Shown here: in pieces, positions 1 to 8,476 of the stretch
How positions within the stretch are numbered: the first letter of the stretch is position 1
Layout of the letters: each line of letters starts with the position of its first letter
From: SHZI01 sp964371995
GTDB taxonomy: Bacteria; Pseudomonadota; Gammaproteobacteria; Steroidobacterales; GCA-2729495
Assembly (NCBI GenBank): GCA_964371995.1
Contig: CAYJPG010000004.1
Coordinates: 1-64,000, forward strand
Direction of reading: 5' to 3'
DNA: 64,000 nucleotides
The notes under the pieces: model-generated
Seen by the model: the letters and a program-made list of their open reading frames with translations, nothing else
Databases searched by the model: none
What the model was told of the DNA's origin: nothing
Made by a program: the position numbers and the translations under genes

Positions 1-1
1 A

Positions 2-868
2 GGTTTTGCTGATCTGATCACGCTGCTCGAACTCGAGCCCATCGAGGAGAACATTTTTCGTGGCCAGAGTCGCGATATCGGCACGCCACAGGTCTTCGGC
101 GGGCAGGTGCTCGGCCAGGCGCTGGCAGCGGCCAGCCGCACGGTACAGGGGCGCGCCGCACATTCGCTGCATGCGTATTTTCTCAAGCGGGGCGACGTCA
201 ACGCACCGATCATCTACGAGGTAGACCGGGCGCGGGACGGTGGCAGTTTTTCCAACCGGCGGGTCATTGCCATCCAGCACGGTGAGCAGATCTTCAACAT
301 GACGGCATCGTTCCAGACTGCCGAGACAGGGCTGGAACACCAGGTGACCATGCCGGAGGTGCCGCCGCCCAATGGCCTCAAGGATATCGAGACGCTGGTG
401 CGTGAGTACAGCGCTGAAATTCCGCCGCGCATGCAGCGCTTCCTTTCCTACCAGCGCCCTTTCAGTGTGCGTCCTGTAGATCCGGGACAGTTTCTGTCGA
501 CCGGCAGCGAGAACCGCGCGCCGGTCAAGCAGGTGTGGATGCGCGCCATCGACCGGCTGCCGCCTGACCAGTTCCTGCATCAGGTGCTGCTCGCCTATGT
601 CTCGGATTATGAGCTGATCGGTACGGTGACTCTGCCGCATGGCCTGCATGTGAGCCGTGCCGGTCTGCAGATGGCGAGCCTCGATCACGCGATGTGGTTT
701 CATCGCGCCTGCCGCGTGGATGAGTGGCTGTTGTTTGCGCTGGACAGTCCCGCGGCCAGCGGCGGACGCGGCCTGGCGCGCGGCCATGTGTTCACTGCAG
801 ACGGTCAGCTGGTCGCGACCCTGGCGCAGGAGGGACTGATCCGGGTGCGCCCGGATCGGGCTGACTAG
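2..868 (+). CDS. tesB: Acyl-CoA thioesterase II (5' end cut by window edge)
   Basis: The gene is partial: the reading frame is open from base 2 and the start codon lies outside the window. About 288 residues are visible against about 286 in E. coli TesB, so only a few residues are missing. The enzyme hydrolyses medium- and long-chain acyl-CoA to free fatty acid and CoA in the cytoplasm. The N-terminal stretch EENIFRGQSRDIG followed by QVFGGQVLGQAL is the family signature of the double hot-dog fold. By recalled alignment to E. coli, the catalytic Asp sits in VSDYEL, the Gln in LAQEGLI, and the usual catalytic Thr is Ser in MASLDHAMWF. It converges on the gamma-carbonic anhydrase gene with a 15-base gap. 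Identification is secure; the chain-length preference is unknown. Confidence 0.93.
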   Translation, partial: GFADLITLLELEPIEENIFRGQSRDIGTPQVFGGQVLGQALAAASRTVQGRAAHSLHAYFLKRGDVNAPIIYEVDRARDGGSFSNRRVIAIQHGEQIFNMTASFQTAETGLEHQVTMPEVPPPNGLKDIETLVREYSAEIPPRMQRFLSYQRPFSVRPVDPGQFLSTGSENRAPVKQVWMRAIDRLPPDQFLHQVLLAYVSDYELIGTVTLPHGLHVSRAGLQMASLDHAMWFHRACRVDEWLLFALDSPAASGGRGLARGHVFTADGQLVATLAQEGLIRVRPDRAD

Positions 869-883
869 TCGCCGCCGACTCAC

Positions 884-1405
884 TCAGGGCAGGGACCGCA
901 GGCCGGCCCGATAGCGTTTGGCCCGTTCCATATAGCGCTGCCGGTTACCGGCGATCCCTTCAAGTTCCTGTGCTGTCAGCGGCCGGATCGCCCGGGCCGG
1001 CGAACCCACGATCAGCATGCCGTCCGGGAATTCCTTGCCTTCGGTGACCAGTGCATGGGCACCGACCAGGCAATTGCGGCCGATCCGGGCGTGATTCAGC
1101 ACGCCTGCACCCATGCCGATCAGCGTGCCCTCGCCGATGCTGCAGCCATGCAGGGTGACCATATGTCCGACGGTCACCAGTGCACCGACCGTGAGCGGCG
1201 CGCCGGGATCGGAATGCAGTACCGAATTGTCCTGGATGTTGCTGCCGCGGCCGACGACGATCTGCTCGACATCGCCGCGCAGTACGGCACCAAACCAGAC
1301 GCTGACCTGTGCGGCCAGGATCACGTCGCCGATCACGCTGGCACTCGGCGCGATGTAGACGTCGTCAGCGAGCTGCGGCATCAGCTCGTCGAGCGCGTAA
1401 ATCAC
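884..1405 (-). CDS. Gamma-carbonic anhydrase family hexapeptide-repeat protein (YrdA/PaaY-like)
   Basis: This is a 173-residue left-handed beta-helix protein of the gamma-class carbonic anhydrase family, built from hexapeptide repeats such as GRGSNIQDNSVL and GEGTLIGMGAGVLNHARIG. The zinc-ligand histidines expected for the class are visible in NSVLHSD and VGHMVTLHG. Proteins of this size (YrdA, CaiE, PaaY relatives) bind metal, but many have weak or unproven anhydrase activity, so the physiological role is inferred only. The start is GTG, overlapping the gpmA stop by 4 bases (GTGA), which indicates translational coupling with gpmA. Family assignment is certain; the substrate is not. Confidence 0.9.
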   Translation of the reverse strand: MIYALDELMPQLADDVYIAPSASVIGDVILAAQVSVWFGAVLRGDVEQIVVGRGSNIQDNSVLHSDPGAPLTVGALVTVGHMVTLHGCSIGEGTLIGMGAGVLNHARIGRNCLVGAHALVTEGKEFPDGMLIVGSPARAIRPLTAQELEGIAGNRQRYMERAKRYRAGLRSLP

Positions 1406-2145
1406 TTTGCCTTGCCCTGCTGTGCAACCGCTTCGGCAGCCTTGCGGATAGCATCCTGATTGCCGAGGTACTCGCGCTTCAGCGGCTGCAGATGTGCATC
1501 AAGCGTATAGAGCATCGGGATGCCGGTGGGGATGTTGAACTCAAGGATGTCCTGCTCGGACATGTTATCCAGCATCTTCACCATGGCGCGCAGGCTGTTG
1601 CCGTGTGCGGTTACCAGTACGTTCTCGCCGCGCAGGAGGCGCGGGGCCACATGGTCCTGCCAGAAGGGCAGGACGCGGGCCAGCGTGTCCTTGAGGGACT
1701 CCGTGCCCGGCAGTCCGGTGATGCCGTGATAGCGGGGATCATGGACCGGATGGCGCTCGTCGGATATCTCCAGCGGCGGCGGCGGTGTGTCATAGCTGCG
1801 GCGCCAGATCTTGACCTGGTCCTCGCCATGTCTGGCGGCGGTCTCGGCCTTGTTGAGTCCCTGCAGTGAGCCGTAGTGCCGTTCGTTGAGCCGCCAGGTC
1901 CGTTCGACCGGTATCCACATCAGGTCCATTTCGTCGAGCATCAGCCAGAGCGTGCGGATCGCCCGCTTGAGTACCGAGGTGTAGGCGATATCGAAGCGGA
2001 AACCGAGCCGCGCCAGCTCCTTGCCGGCGCTCTTTGCCTCAGTGCAGCCCTGTTCGGTGAGGTCTACGTCGGTCCAGCCGGTAAAGCGGTTTTCAAGGTT
2101 CCATGTACTTTGTCCGTGCCGGCAGAGGACCAGTTTGCCTGTCAT
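1402..2145 (-). CDS. gpmA: 2,3-bisphosphoglycerate-dependent phosphoglycerate mutase
   Basis: A 247-residue cofactor-dependent phosphoglycerate mutase that interconverts 3- and 2-phosphoglycerate in glycolysis/gluconeogenesis. The phospho-accepting histidine is His10 in the RHGQSTWN motif. The second active-site histidine lies in VTAHGNSLRAM. The family stretches TGWTDVDLTEQG and NERHYGSLQGLNKAE are intact, and the length matches the usual 240-250 residues. It is the first gene of a two-gene minus-strand operon with the carbonic anhydrase-like gene. About 260 bases separate its ATG from the divergent Crp/Fnr gene, so the promoter probably lies in that shared region. Confidence 0.96.
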   Translation of the reverse strand: MTGKLVLCRHGQSTWNLENRFTGWTDVDLTEQGCTEAKSAGKELARLGFRFDIAYTSVLKRAIRTLWLMLDEMDLMWIPVERTWRLNERHYGSLQGLNKAETAARHGEDQVKIWRRSYDTPPPPLEISDERHPVHDPRYHGITGLPGTESLKDTLARVLPFWQDHVAPRLLRGENVLVTAHGNSLRAMVKMLDNMSEQDILEFNIPTGIPMLYTLDAHLQPLKREYLGNQDAIRKAAEAVAQQGKAK

Positions 2146-2269
2146 TCAGATGCTCCGGTTATTGCTGCGCAGCCTATGATTCTAAACGCTGGGTCCAGGT
2201 GACGGACAATCCATGTCAGCTGAATCGAGGGTATGTCGGGAGGACGGACCAATGTCCGGCGCTGGCGTC

Positions 2270-2293
2270 TGTGTGTGAATCTGCACATACACA
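2270..2293. promoter_or_regulatory. Candidate Crp/Fnr-type operator (imperfect palindrome)
   Basis: In the divergent gpmA/regulator spacer, TGTGTGTG is followed 8 bases later by CATACACA, giving an 8-bp inverted repeat with one mismatch. Spacing and sequence resemble half-sites bound by Crp/Fnr-superfamily dimers, and the adjacent gene encodes such a regulator. Autoregulation is inference. Some of the symmetry could come from the simple TG repeat. Confidence 0.3.
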
Positions 2294-2406
2294 GGTAAAC
2301 ACTAACGGTATAAAGCATCGTTTGGCTGCTCCTGCTCTGCAGCCGTGATGCGGGCTTACTTGGCTTATGGGATGCGGGTGAGGGCCAGTCTATTGGAGTT
2401 GAAGCG

Positions 2407-3099
2407 ATGTTGACCTGGCAGAACCCGCTCAAGAATCGCCTGTTAGCCCAACTTTCAGAACCGGAATATCTGCGGTTCGAGCCGCAACTGGAACTCGTCA
2501 TGCTGCAGGGCGGGCAGATTCTTTGCGAACCATGCAACCAATCACGCTACGGCTATTTTCCGGTGAACTGCGTTGTTTCACTGGTCGGTGTCTCGGCGAC
2601 AAGTCTCTATACGCCTGTCGCGGAAATCGATGAAGATGGTCTGGTGGGGCTGGTGCGGCTCCTTGGCAAGCGGGAGATTCCCTATCACTGCGTCACACTG
2701 ATTTCCGGTGCGGCTTACCGGGCGCGACTGGATTTCTTGCAGGCGGCGTTTGACATACATGGCGGGTTTCAGCGGGCAGCGCTTGGGTATCTGCAGCTAT
2801 TGATGATACAGATTGCCCAGAGCGCAATCTGTATCCGGCAGCACGCCATAGAACAGAAAATCTGCAAGACATTGCTGCTGGGTATGGATCGTGTCGCGGG
2901 CAATGAAGTCGAGATGACCCAGCAATTTGTCGCCAATATGCTTGGCCTGCGTCGCGAAGACGTCACGCACGCCGCCCGCAAGCTGCAGGACGATGGGCTC
3001 CTGAACTACACTCGTGGCCGGATCACGATTCTGGACCGGGCTGGCCTTGAAGTAAGGGTCTGCGAGTGCTATCGGCTCGTGCGCCAGCCGGTCTGCTGA
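2407..3099 (+). CDS. Crp/Fnr-family transcriptional regulator
   Basis: A 230-residue regulator with an N-terminal cyclic-nucleotide-binding-like beta-barrel (about residues 10-125), a dimerisation helix, and a C-terminal winged helix-turn-helix. The HTH reads MTQQFVANMLGLRREDVTHA, with a wing TRGRITILDR, a layout typical of the Crp family. The N-terminal FNR cysteine cluster is absent. Scattered cysteines exist (ILCEPC, YHCVTL, AICIRQ), so a 4Fe-4S sensor cannot be claimed. The barrel lacks the recognisable RxS cAMP phosphate-binding motif, so the ligand is unknown. GGAG sits 8 bases before the ATG. It is divergent from gpmA and followed by a small eRF1-like gene. Confidence 0.85.
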   Translation: MLTWQNPLKNRLLAQLSEPEYLRFEPQLELVMLQGGQILCEPCNQSRYGYFPVNCVVSLVGVSATSLYTPVAEIDEDGLVGLVRLLGKREIPYHCVTLISGAAYRARLDFLQAAFDIHGGFQRAALGYLQLLMIQIAQSAICIRQHAIEQKICKTLLLGMDRVAGNEVEMTQQFVANMLGLRREDVTHAARKLQDDGLLNYTRGRITILDRAGLEVRVCECYRLVRQPVC

Positions 3100-3214
3100 G
3101 CGCCGCACGAAATTAAAAAGATCCCTGCCTCCCGCGTGATGGACCAGATGCCTCACGGCCTCCATAATGTCAGCTGCCACAGCATATCTTCTCCAGCCGC
3201 AAAGGAATTACGCG

Positions 3215-3598
3215 ATGATTCGCTCGCACGCCATAGTCTGGCTCGACCACCAGCATGCCCAGATTCTGCACTTCGATGATGAGAAAGTGCTGTCCAGCAA
3301 GAAACTCAAGGCCCACTCCCACCCGACCAAGCAGCACGGCAGCACGGTGCGTACCGAGCACGAGTTTTTCGGGGAAGTGTGCGATGCGCTGGAGGGTATC
3401 CCGGAGGTGCTGGCGGTGGGTTCGCATACCGCTGCCGCGGACTTTGAGCACTACGCGAAGAAGCACCGGCCACAAACGGCGAACCACATCGCCGCTTATC
3501 AGGTAGTCGATCATCCCAGCGAGAACCAGCTGGTGGCGCTGGGACGCGAGTTCTTCCTGAAGTACGACCGCATGGCGGCTACGACTGGTTCTCACTGA
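3215..3598 (+). CDS. Small eRF1-like / host-attachment-like protein ('translational machinery protein')
   Basis: A protein of about 127 residues starting MIRSHAIVWLDHQHAQI. An in-frame upstream start at 3167 is possible, but the ATG at 3215 has AAAGGA 8 bases upstream and matches the family's N-terminus. It resembles short proteobacterial proteins usually labelled 'translational machinery protein', related to the eRF1 domain-1/host-attachment fold. The WLDHQHA start and a mid-protein VGSHTAAADFEHY segment are typical. The biochemical function is not established; no catalytic residues can be assigned. It is a single gene ending at a strong convergent hairpin. The family call is from memory. 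Confidence 0.7.
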   Translation: MIRSHAIVWLDHQHAQILHFDDEKVLSSKKLKAHSHPTKQHGSTVRTEHEFFGEVCDALEGIPEVLAVGSHTAAADFEHYAKKHRPQTANHIAAYQVVDHPSENQLVALGREFFLKYDRMAATTGSH

Positions 3599-3606
3599 GC
3601 GATGCG

Positions 3607-3633
3607 GCTGCCGGTGAGGGCTTCACCGGCAGC
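3607..3633. terminator. Bidirectional terminator hairpin between convergent genes
   Basis: An 11-bp perfect inverted repeat, GCTGCCGGTGA and TCACCGGCAGC, flanks a 5-base loop. It sits exactly between the stop codons of the convergent eRF1-like and VOC genes. No T-run follows, so strict intrinsic termination is uncertain, but position and stem strength support a transcription end in both directions. Confidence 0.6.
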
Positions 3634-3645
3634 GCTGCTGCCGGA

Positions 3646-4248
3646 CTATTTCGCGGCTGGCGCCTCGGCGCTTCCGCTCCTGGGATTCCCGACCAGCAGC
3701 TCATTCAGCTCGATCGCGTAACCGTCGGGGTCGGTCAGCGTGCTCACCAGTACCGGGATGACACCCGTGCCGCCATAACCCGGATAGGTTGTCGGTGCCG
3801 GTTCTTCGATAACCCGGACGCCTGGCACCTCGCGGGCTGCCGCGAATTTGGCGGTGGCGTTCTTCACGTTGAACACAAAAACCATGCTGCCGATGCTGAA
3901 GGGCTCAGCCGGTGCTGCGGGGACCGGCTTCAATGGCTTGAAGTACTGGATCATGCCGATCATGCCGATGAAATCGTCGTTCGCCTGTAGCAGCACCAGC
4001 CGCAATGAGCGCTCGGCAGTGGTATCGCTGGCGGCGTCCCGCGGTGTACGGATGATCTGGTCGTACGCTACCTTGAGACCCAGTACATCGCGGTAGAAGC
4101 GCAACGAGTTATCCATGTCACGCACGATCAGGGTCGTGCGCCGCAGGTCTATGGGTACGCGCTCTGCTTCGCTGACCGGCGCGGCAAGAGATACCGTAAC
4201 CAGGCTGCACAGCCCGCCCAGCAGCAGTAACAATCCGTGTAAGCGCAT
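3646..4248 (-). CDS. Exported VOC-family (glyoxalase-like) protein
   Basis: A 200-residue protein with a cleavable-type signal peptide at the N-terminus (MRLHGLLLLLGGLCSLVTV, then SLAAPVSEA as likely cleavage region). A single vicinal-oxygen-chelate domain (about residues 35-185) follows. The betaalphabetabetabeta module is visible in TTLIVRDMDNSLRFYRDVLG and the C-terminal TLTDPDGYAIELNELL, where the Glu is a usual metal ligand. VOC enzymes include glyoxalases, extradiol dioxygenases and resistance proteins, and the substrate cannot be told from sequence. Export to the periplasm is unusual for this superfamily. It stands alone, convergent with its left neighbour. Confidence 0.82.
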   Translation of the reverse strand: MRLHGLLLLLGGLCSLVTVSLAAPVSEAERVPIDLRRTTLIVRDMDNSLRFYRDVLGLKVAYDQIIRTPRDAASDTTAERSLRLVLLQANDDFIGMIGMIQYFKPLKPVPAAPAEPFSIGSMVFVFNVKNATAKFAAAREVPGVRVIEEPAPTTYPGYGGTGVIPVLVSTLTDPDGYAIELNELLVGNPRSGSAEAPAAK

Positions 4249-4331
4249 GGTGGGCGGGCTCCTGTCTGATGATCCTGTCGAGTATAGCGGAGCGGGCTGG
4301 CGGTGCGTTTATAGGCGCGCTGATGCGCTGT

Positions 4332-5429
4332 TCAGGCCAGATGTTCGGCGGCGAGATATTCCATTGACTGCATCTCCAGCAGCCGGCTTCGGGTGCGTTC
4401 GAATTCGTGGCTGAGCCGGGTGCCAGTATAGATCCGGCCGATGGATTCTGCGGCCGAGATGATCAGATTGACTCGCCGGTCGTAGAACTCATCGACCAGT
4501 GCGATGAATCGCCGCGCTTCATTTTCGCGGCTTTCGTCGAGCCGGGGTATGCCGGAGATGATCACCGTCTGGAACCAGCGGGCGATTTCGATGTAGTCCT
4601 CCTGGCTTCTTGGTCCTGCGCACAGCGCATCGAAATCAAACCACGCGATACCTTCGGCTCGTCGGCGGGTGGTGATGGTTCTGCCGAGCACATCCAGCGT
4701 TTCGCCCTCGGTGCCCCGGTCGGGTGCCATGTTCCTGAAGTATTGATCGAGGTTCCGGTCGGCGCTCTGATCGAGCGGCGCATGCCAGATCTCGGCGGCC
4801 TCGAGTACGCGCAGCCGGTAGTCGGTCAACCCGTCCACGTGTACGACTTCAGTGTGCTGCTGGATCAGGTCTATAGCGGGCAGGAAGCGCTGCCGCTGCA
4901 AGCCCCCGCGATACAGGTCCTTCGGTGCGCTGTTCGAAGTGGCCACCAGGGTTACGCCGCGCTCGAACAGGGCTTCGAGCAGCCGGCCCAGCAGCATCGC
5001 ATCGGCGATGTCGGCGACGAAGAACTCGTCGAAGCAGATAATGCGTGCCTCGCCGGCCAGTTCAGCGGCAACGGTCGCCAGCGGGTCCTGCTCGTCGCGC
5101 AGCGTCCTGAGCCGCCCGTGCACGCGGTTCATCAGCCGATGGAAGTGATAGCGGACCTTGTCGTCGAAGGGCAGGGATTCAAACAGCAGGTCCATCATGA
5201 AGGTCTTTCCGCGCCCCACGCTGCCCCACAGGTAGGCGCCGCGCACTGGCGCCGGGCTGGTGGCTCCCGGCAGGAAGCGGCCCAGGATTCCCGGCAGGCG
5301 CCGCGGCCGCGGGCTGGCCAGCAGCTCGCGGCTGACCCGGTCCAGCACGCCGAGTGCGCGCAGCTGCGCCGGGTCATTGCTGAGCCCGAGTTCCGTGCTT
5401 AGGGAGCGATATCGGTCGAGGAGGTTCAT
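4332..5429 (-). CDS. zapE: AFG1-like ATPase, cell division protein ZapE
   Basis: A protein of about 365 residues when started at the ATG of MNLLDRYRSL; a TTG 14 codons upstream is possible. The Walker A motif is WGSVGRGKTFMMD. The Walker B stretch IICFDEFFVADIADAML and the sensor-like VATSNSAPKDLY are characteristic of AFG1/ZapE. In E. coli ZapE associates with the Z ring and is needed under stress or filamentous growth, while mitochondrial AFG1 is linked to protein quality control. It is divergent from the ETF-QO gene with a short spacer, so the two promoters must overlap. Length and motifs are complete; nothing looks damaged. Confidence 0.92.
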   Translation of the reverse strand: MNLLDRYRSLSTELGLSNDPAQLRALGVLDRVSRELLASPRPRRLPGILGRFLPGATSPAPVRGAYLWGSVGRGKTFMMDLLFESLPFDDKVRYHFHRLMNRVHGRLRTLRDEQDPLATVAAELAGEARIICFDEFFVADIADAMLLGRLLEALFERGVTLVATSNSAPKDLYRGGLQRQRFLPAIDLIQQHTEVVHVDGLTDYRLRVLEAAEIWHAPLDQSADRNLDQYFRNMAPDRGTEGETLDVLGRTITTRRRAEGIAWFDFDALCAGPRSQEDYIEIARWFQTVIISGIPRLDESRENEARRFIALVDEFYDRRVNLIISAAESIGRIYTGTRLSHEFERTRSRLLEMQSMEYLAAEHLA

Positions 5430-5517
5430 GCGATCTGGCGCGAGTGTAGAAGCCGCGAGAGTCGCGGGCAAACCCGGATCGCACGGGCGGGGATTGATGG
5501 GCTAGACTTCTGTTCGC

Positions 5518-7170
5518 ATGACTGAACGGGAAAGCATGGACTTTGATGTCGTGATCGTCGGGGCTGGTCCCTGCGGTCTGGCGGCTGCCTGCCGCTTGCT
5601 GCAGCTCGCCCGGGACGCAGGCGCCGAGGTGTCGGTTGCGGTCATCGAGAAAGGCGCCGAGATCGGCGCACACATTCTCTCGGGCGCGGTGCTGGAGACG
5701 ACCGCCCTCGATGAGCTGTTCCCCGACTGGCGTGAACGCGGCGCCCCAGTGCAGACCGCAGTCACCGCTGACGAGGTCCACTGGCTGCGCAGCGCTGACG
5801 CGGACATAAAGGTGCCGGATTTATTTGTTCCGCGCCCCATGCACAACAAGGGCAACTACATCATCAGTCTGGGCCGGCTCTGCCAGTGGCTGGGCCAGCA
5901 GGCAGAAGAGCTGGGCGCCAACCTGTTTCCCGGCTTTGCCGGCGCAGAGGTTCTGTATGAGAACGGGCGCGTCACCGGCGTGCTGACGGGCGACCTGGGT
6001 CGGGGTGCCGACGGCGAGGAAAAGCCCTCGTTTCAGCCAGGCTACGAGCTGCGTGGCAAGTACACGATCTTTGCCGAAGGCTGTCGCGGGCACCTCGGCA
6101 AGGAACTCATGGAGACCTACCACCTGCGGGCAGACTGTGACCCGCAGCACTACGGTATCGGCATCAAGGAGATCTGGACCATCGATCCGGCCCGGCATCG
6201 CGAAGGACTCGTGGTGCACACCTTCGGCTGGCCGCTCGACAGCAGCACCGAAGGCGGCGGCTTTATCTATCACGCCGCCGACAATCAGGTTTATCTGGGC
6301 TTCATCATTGCGCTCAATTACCGCAATCCGTACCTGAACCCCTACGAGGAATTCCAGCGCTGGAAACAGCACCCGCGCATCCGGGCCTGCCTGGAAGGCG
6401 GGCAGCGGGTCAGTTATGGCGCGCGGGCGGTCAACAAGGGTGGTCTGCAGTCATTGCCGAAGCTGGTTTTTCCAGGCGGCCTCCTTGCCGGCTGTGAAGC
6501 CGGGTTCCTGAACGGTGCCAAGATCAAGGGCTCGCACACGGCGATCAAGACCGGCATGCTGGCTGCCGAGTCGGTGTTTGCAGCCCTGGGCCAGGGAGAT
6601 GCAGCACCGGCTCAACTCGACGCCTTCGAGACGGCTGTCCGCAAATCCTGGGTGTGGCGCGAACTGCATCTCGCGCGCAACTTCGCTCCGGCCCAGAAAA
6701 AGTTCGGCCTGTTTCTCGGCAGCGCCTTTATCTGGCTGGACCAGAACCTGTTTGGCGGGCGTCTGCCCTTTACCCTGCACAGCCCCGAGCCGGATCATGC
6801 CGGACTTCAACTCGCGGCCAGTGCGCCACGGATCAGCTATCCGAAACCGGATGGCAAATTCAGCTTCGATCGACTGTCATCGGTGTTCCTGTCGAGCACC
6901 AATCATGAAGAGGACCAGCCCTGTCATCTGCAGCTTCTGGATCCGGCTGTGCCGATAGGGAGCAATCTGCCGCTCTATGCAGAGCCTGCACAGCGTTATT
7001 GCCCTGCAGGCGTCTATGAAGTGGTGGAAGGCACAGACGGCCAGCAGCGCCTGCAAATCAACGCGCAGAACTGCGTCCACTGCAAGACTTGCGACATCAA
7101 GGATCCGGCGCAGAATATCCGCTGGGTGACACCGGAAGGTGGCGGTGGTCCGAATTACTCCGGGATGTAG
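5518..7170 (+). CDS. Electron transfer flavoprotein-ubiquinone oxidoreductase
   Basis: A 550-residue membrane-associated flavoprotein that passes electrons from reduced ETF (from acyl-CoA and amino-acid dehydrogenases) to ubiquinone. The N-terminal FAD-binding motif is VIVGAGPCGLAAA (about residues 10-22). The C-terminal 4Fe-4S domain has CPAGVYEVV followed by NAQNCVHCKTCDIKDP, supplying the four cysteines. The ending GGGGPNYSGM is the conserved C-terminus of the family. The start MTERESMDFDV matches the usual MERES-type N-terminus. It runs towards the thiolase gene with only about 20 bases between stops, fitting a shared theme of fatty-acid oxidation. Confidence 0.95.
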   Translation: MTERESMDFDVVIVGAGPCGLAAACRLLQLARDAGAEVSVAVIEKGAEIGAHILSGAVLETTALDELFPDWRERGAPVQTAVTADEVHWLRSADADIKVPDLFVPRPMHNKGNYIISLGRLCQWLGQQAEELGANLFPGFAGAEVLYENGRVTGVLTGDLGRGADGEEKPSFQPGYELRGKYTIFAEGCRGHLGKELMETYHLRADCDPQHYGIGIKEIWTIDPARHREGLVVHTFGWPLDSSTEGGGFIYHAADNQVYLGFIIALNYRNPYLNPYEEFQRWKQHPRIRACLEGGQRVSYGARAVNKGGLQSLPKLVFPGGLLAGCEAGFLNGAKIKGSHTAIKTGMLAAESVFAALGQGDAAPAQLDAFETAVRKSWVWRELHLARNFAPAQKKFGLFLGSAFIWLDQNLFGGRLPFTLHSPEPDHAGLQLAASAPRISYPKPDGKFSFDRLSSVFLSSTNHEEDQPCHLQLLDPAVPIGSNLPLYAEPAQRYCPAGVYEVVEGTDGQQRLQINAQNCVHCKTCDIKDPAQNIRWVTPEGGGGPNYSGM

Positions 7171-7189
7171 CGACGCGGACTGACGTGCT

Positions 7190-8371
7190 TCACCGCACCT
7201 CGATCGCCGTTGCGATTGCCTCGCCACCGCCGATGCACGCCGTGGCGATGCCGCGCTTTCCGCCCCGCGTTTTCAAGGCGTTGATCAGCGTGATGATGAT
7301 GCGCGCACCGGTCGCGCCGATCGGATGGCCGAGTGCGCAAGCGCCACCATGCACATTCACTCGCTCATGCGGTACGCCGAGATCACGCATGGCAGCCAGT
7401 GTCACACAGGCAAAAGCCTCGTTGATCTCGAACAGGTCGACGTCGGCGACCTTCCAGTTGATAGCGGCCAGCAGTTTCTTGACTGCCGGGCCCGGTGCCG
7501 TCGTGAACCAGGCCGGTTCCTGCGCGTGGCTGGCCTGTCCGATGATTCGCGCGAGCGGCGTCAGTCCACGGCGCTTCGCCTCGGATGCACTCATCAGCAG
7601 CACCGATGCGGCCCCATCGGCGATCGAGGAAGACGTCGCAGCGGTTACGGTCCCGTCCTTGGCGAAGGCTGGCCGCATGGTCGGGATACGCTGCAGGTCG
7701 CAGCGCCCCGGTTCCTCGTCTGTCGTGATGAGGCTCTCGCCCTTCCGGCTGCTGACGGTGACCGGCGCGATTTCCGCTGCAAAAATGCCGCCGCTCGTTG
7801 CGGCAAGTGCACGCTGCACTGACTCAATGGCAAACTCGTCCTGCTCGGTACGCGAGAATCCGTAAGTCTTCGCAGTGGCTTCACCGAATACGCCCATCAT
7901 CTGGCCGTCATAGGGGTTCTGCAGGCCGTCGTAAAACATGTGATCGAGCACTTCCTGGTGCCCCATCCGGTAACCGGAGCGCGCCTTCGGCAGCAGGTAG
8001 GGTGCATTGCTCATCGATTCCATGCCGCCGGCAAGCACGATGGAGGCGCTGCCGGCACGGATCATGTCGGCGCCGAGATGCACAGCCTTCATGCCCGAAC
8101 CACAGACCTTGTTGATGGTGGTGGTGGGTACGGAGTCCGGCAACCCGGCAGCGAGTGCGGCCTGTCGCGCCGGCGCCTGACCGAGTCCAGCGCTCAGCAC
8201 ACAACCGAACAGCGCTTCACTGATATCTGCAGCCGGAATGGCGCAGTCGCTGAGGCAGGCCTTGCTGGCGACGGCCGAAAGTTCGGGCGCTGAAACCGGG
8301 CTCAGGGCACCCTGAAAAGCGCCGATGGGCGTGCGGCGTGCCGCAACGATAACGATTTCATCTTGAGTCAA
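7190..8371 (-). CDS. Acetyl-CoA C-acyltransferase (thiolase II family)
   Basis: A 393-residue thiolase catalysing reversible condensation or thiolysis of acyl-CoA with acetyl-CoA. The nucleophilic cysteine is Cys90 in NKVCGSGMKAV. The catalytic His lies in GHPIGATGARI, and the second Cys in ACIGGGEA close to the C-terminus. Length and motifs fit biosynthetic/degradative acetyl-CoA acetyltransferases (AtoB/PhaA type), but sequence alone does not decide between acetoacetyl-CoA and longer substrates. The start is TTG, supported by GGAGAG at a proper distance upstream; no ATG fits the family N-terminus MTQDEIVIVAARRTP. It is monocistronic and convergent with ETF-QO. Confidence 0.94.
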   Translation of the reverse strand: MTQDEIVIVAARRTPIGAFQGALSPVSAPELSAVASKACLSDCAIPAADISEALFGCVLSAGLGQAPARQAALAAGLPDSVPTTTINKVCGSGMKAVHLGADMIRAGSASIVLAGGMESMSNAPYLLPKARSGYRMGHQEVLDHMFYDGLQNPYDGQMMGVFGEATAKTYGFSRTEQDEFAIESVQRALAATSGGIFAAEIAPVTVSSRKGESLITTDEEPGRCDLQRIPTMRPAFAKDGTVTAATSSSIADGAASVLLMSASEAKRRGLTPLARIIGQASHAQEPAWFTTAPGPAVKKLLAAINWKVADVDLFEINEAFACVTLAAMRDLGVPHERVNVHGGACALGHPIGATGARIIITLINALKTRGGKRGIATACIGGGEAIATAIEVR

Positions 8372-8476
8372 AACGTCTCTCCACAGAGCTGGCCGAAGCC
8401 GTATGGCGGCCGATTATGCGTTGCAAAATGGCCTGCGCCAACCACGGTTTCCCCCTAAGCGTTGACCGAACGGGAC

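Noticed and set aside
4407..5402. 331-codon plus-strand ORF opposite zapE
   Set aside because: It is antisense to a complete, motif-bearing zapE; long antisense frames are expected at this GC content.
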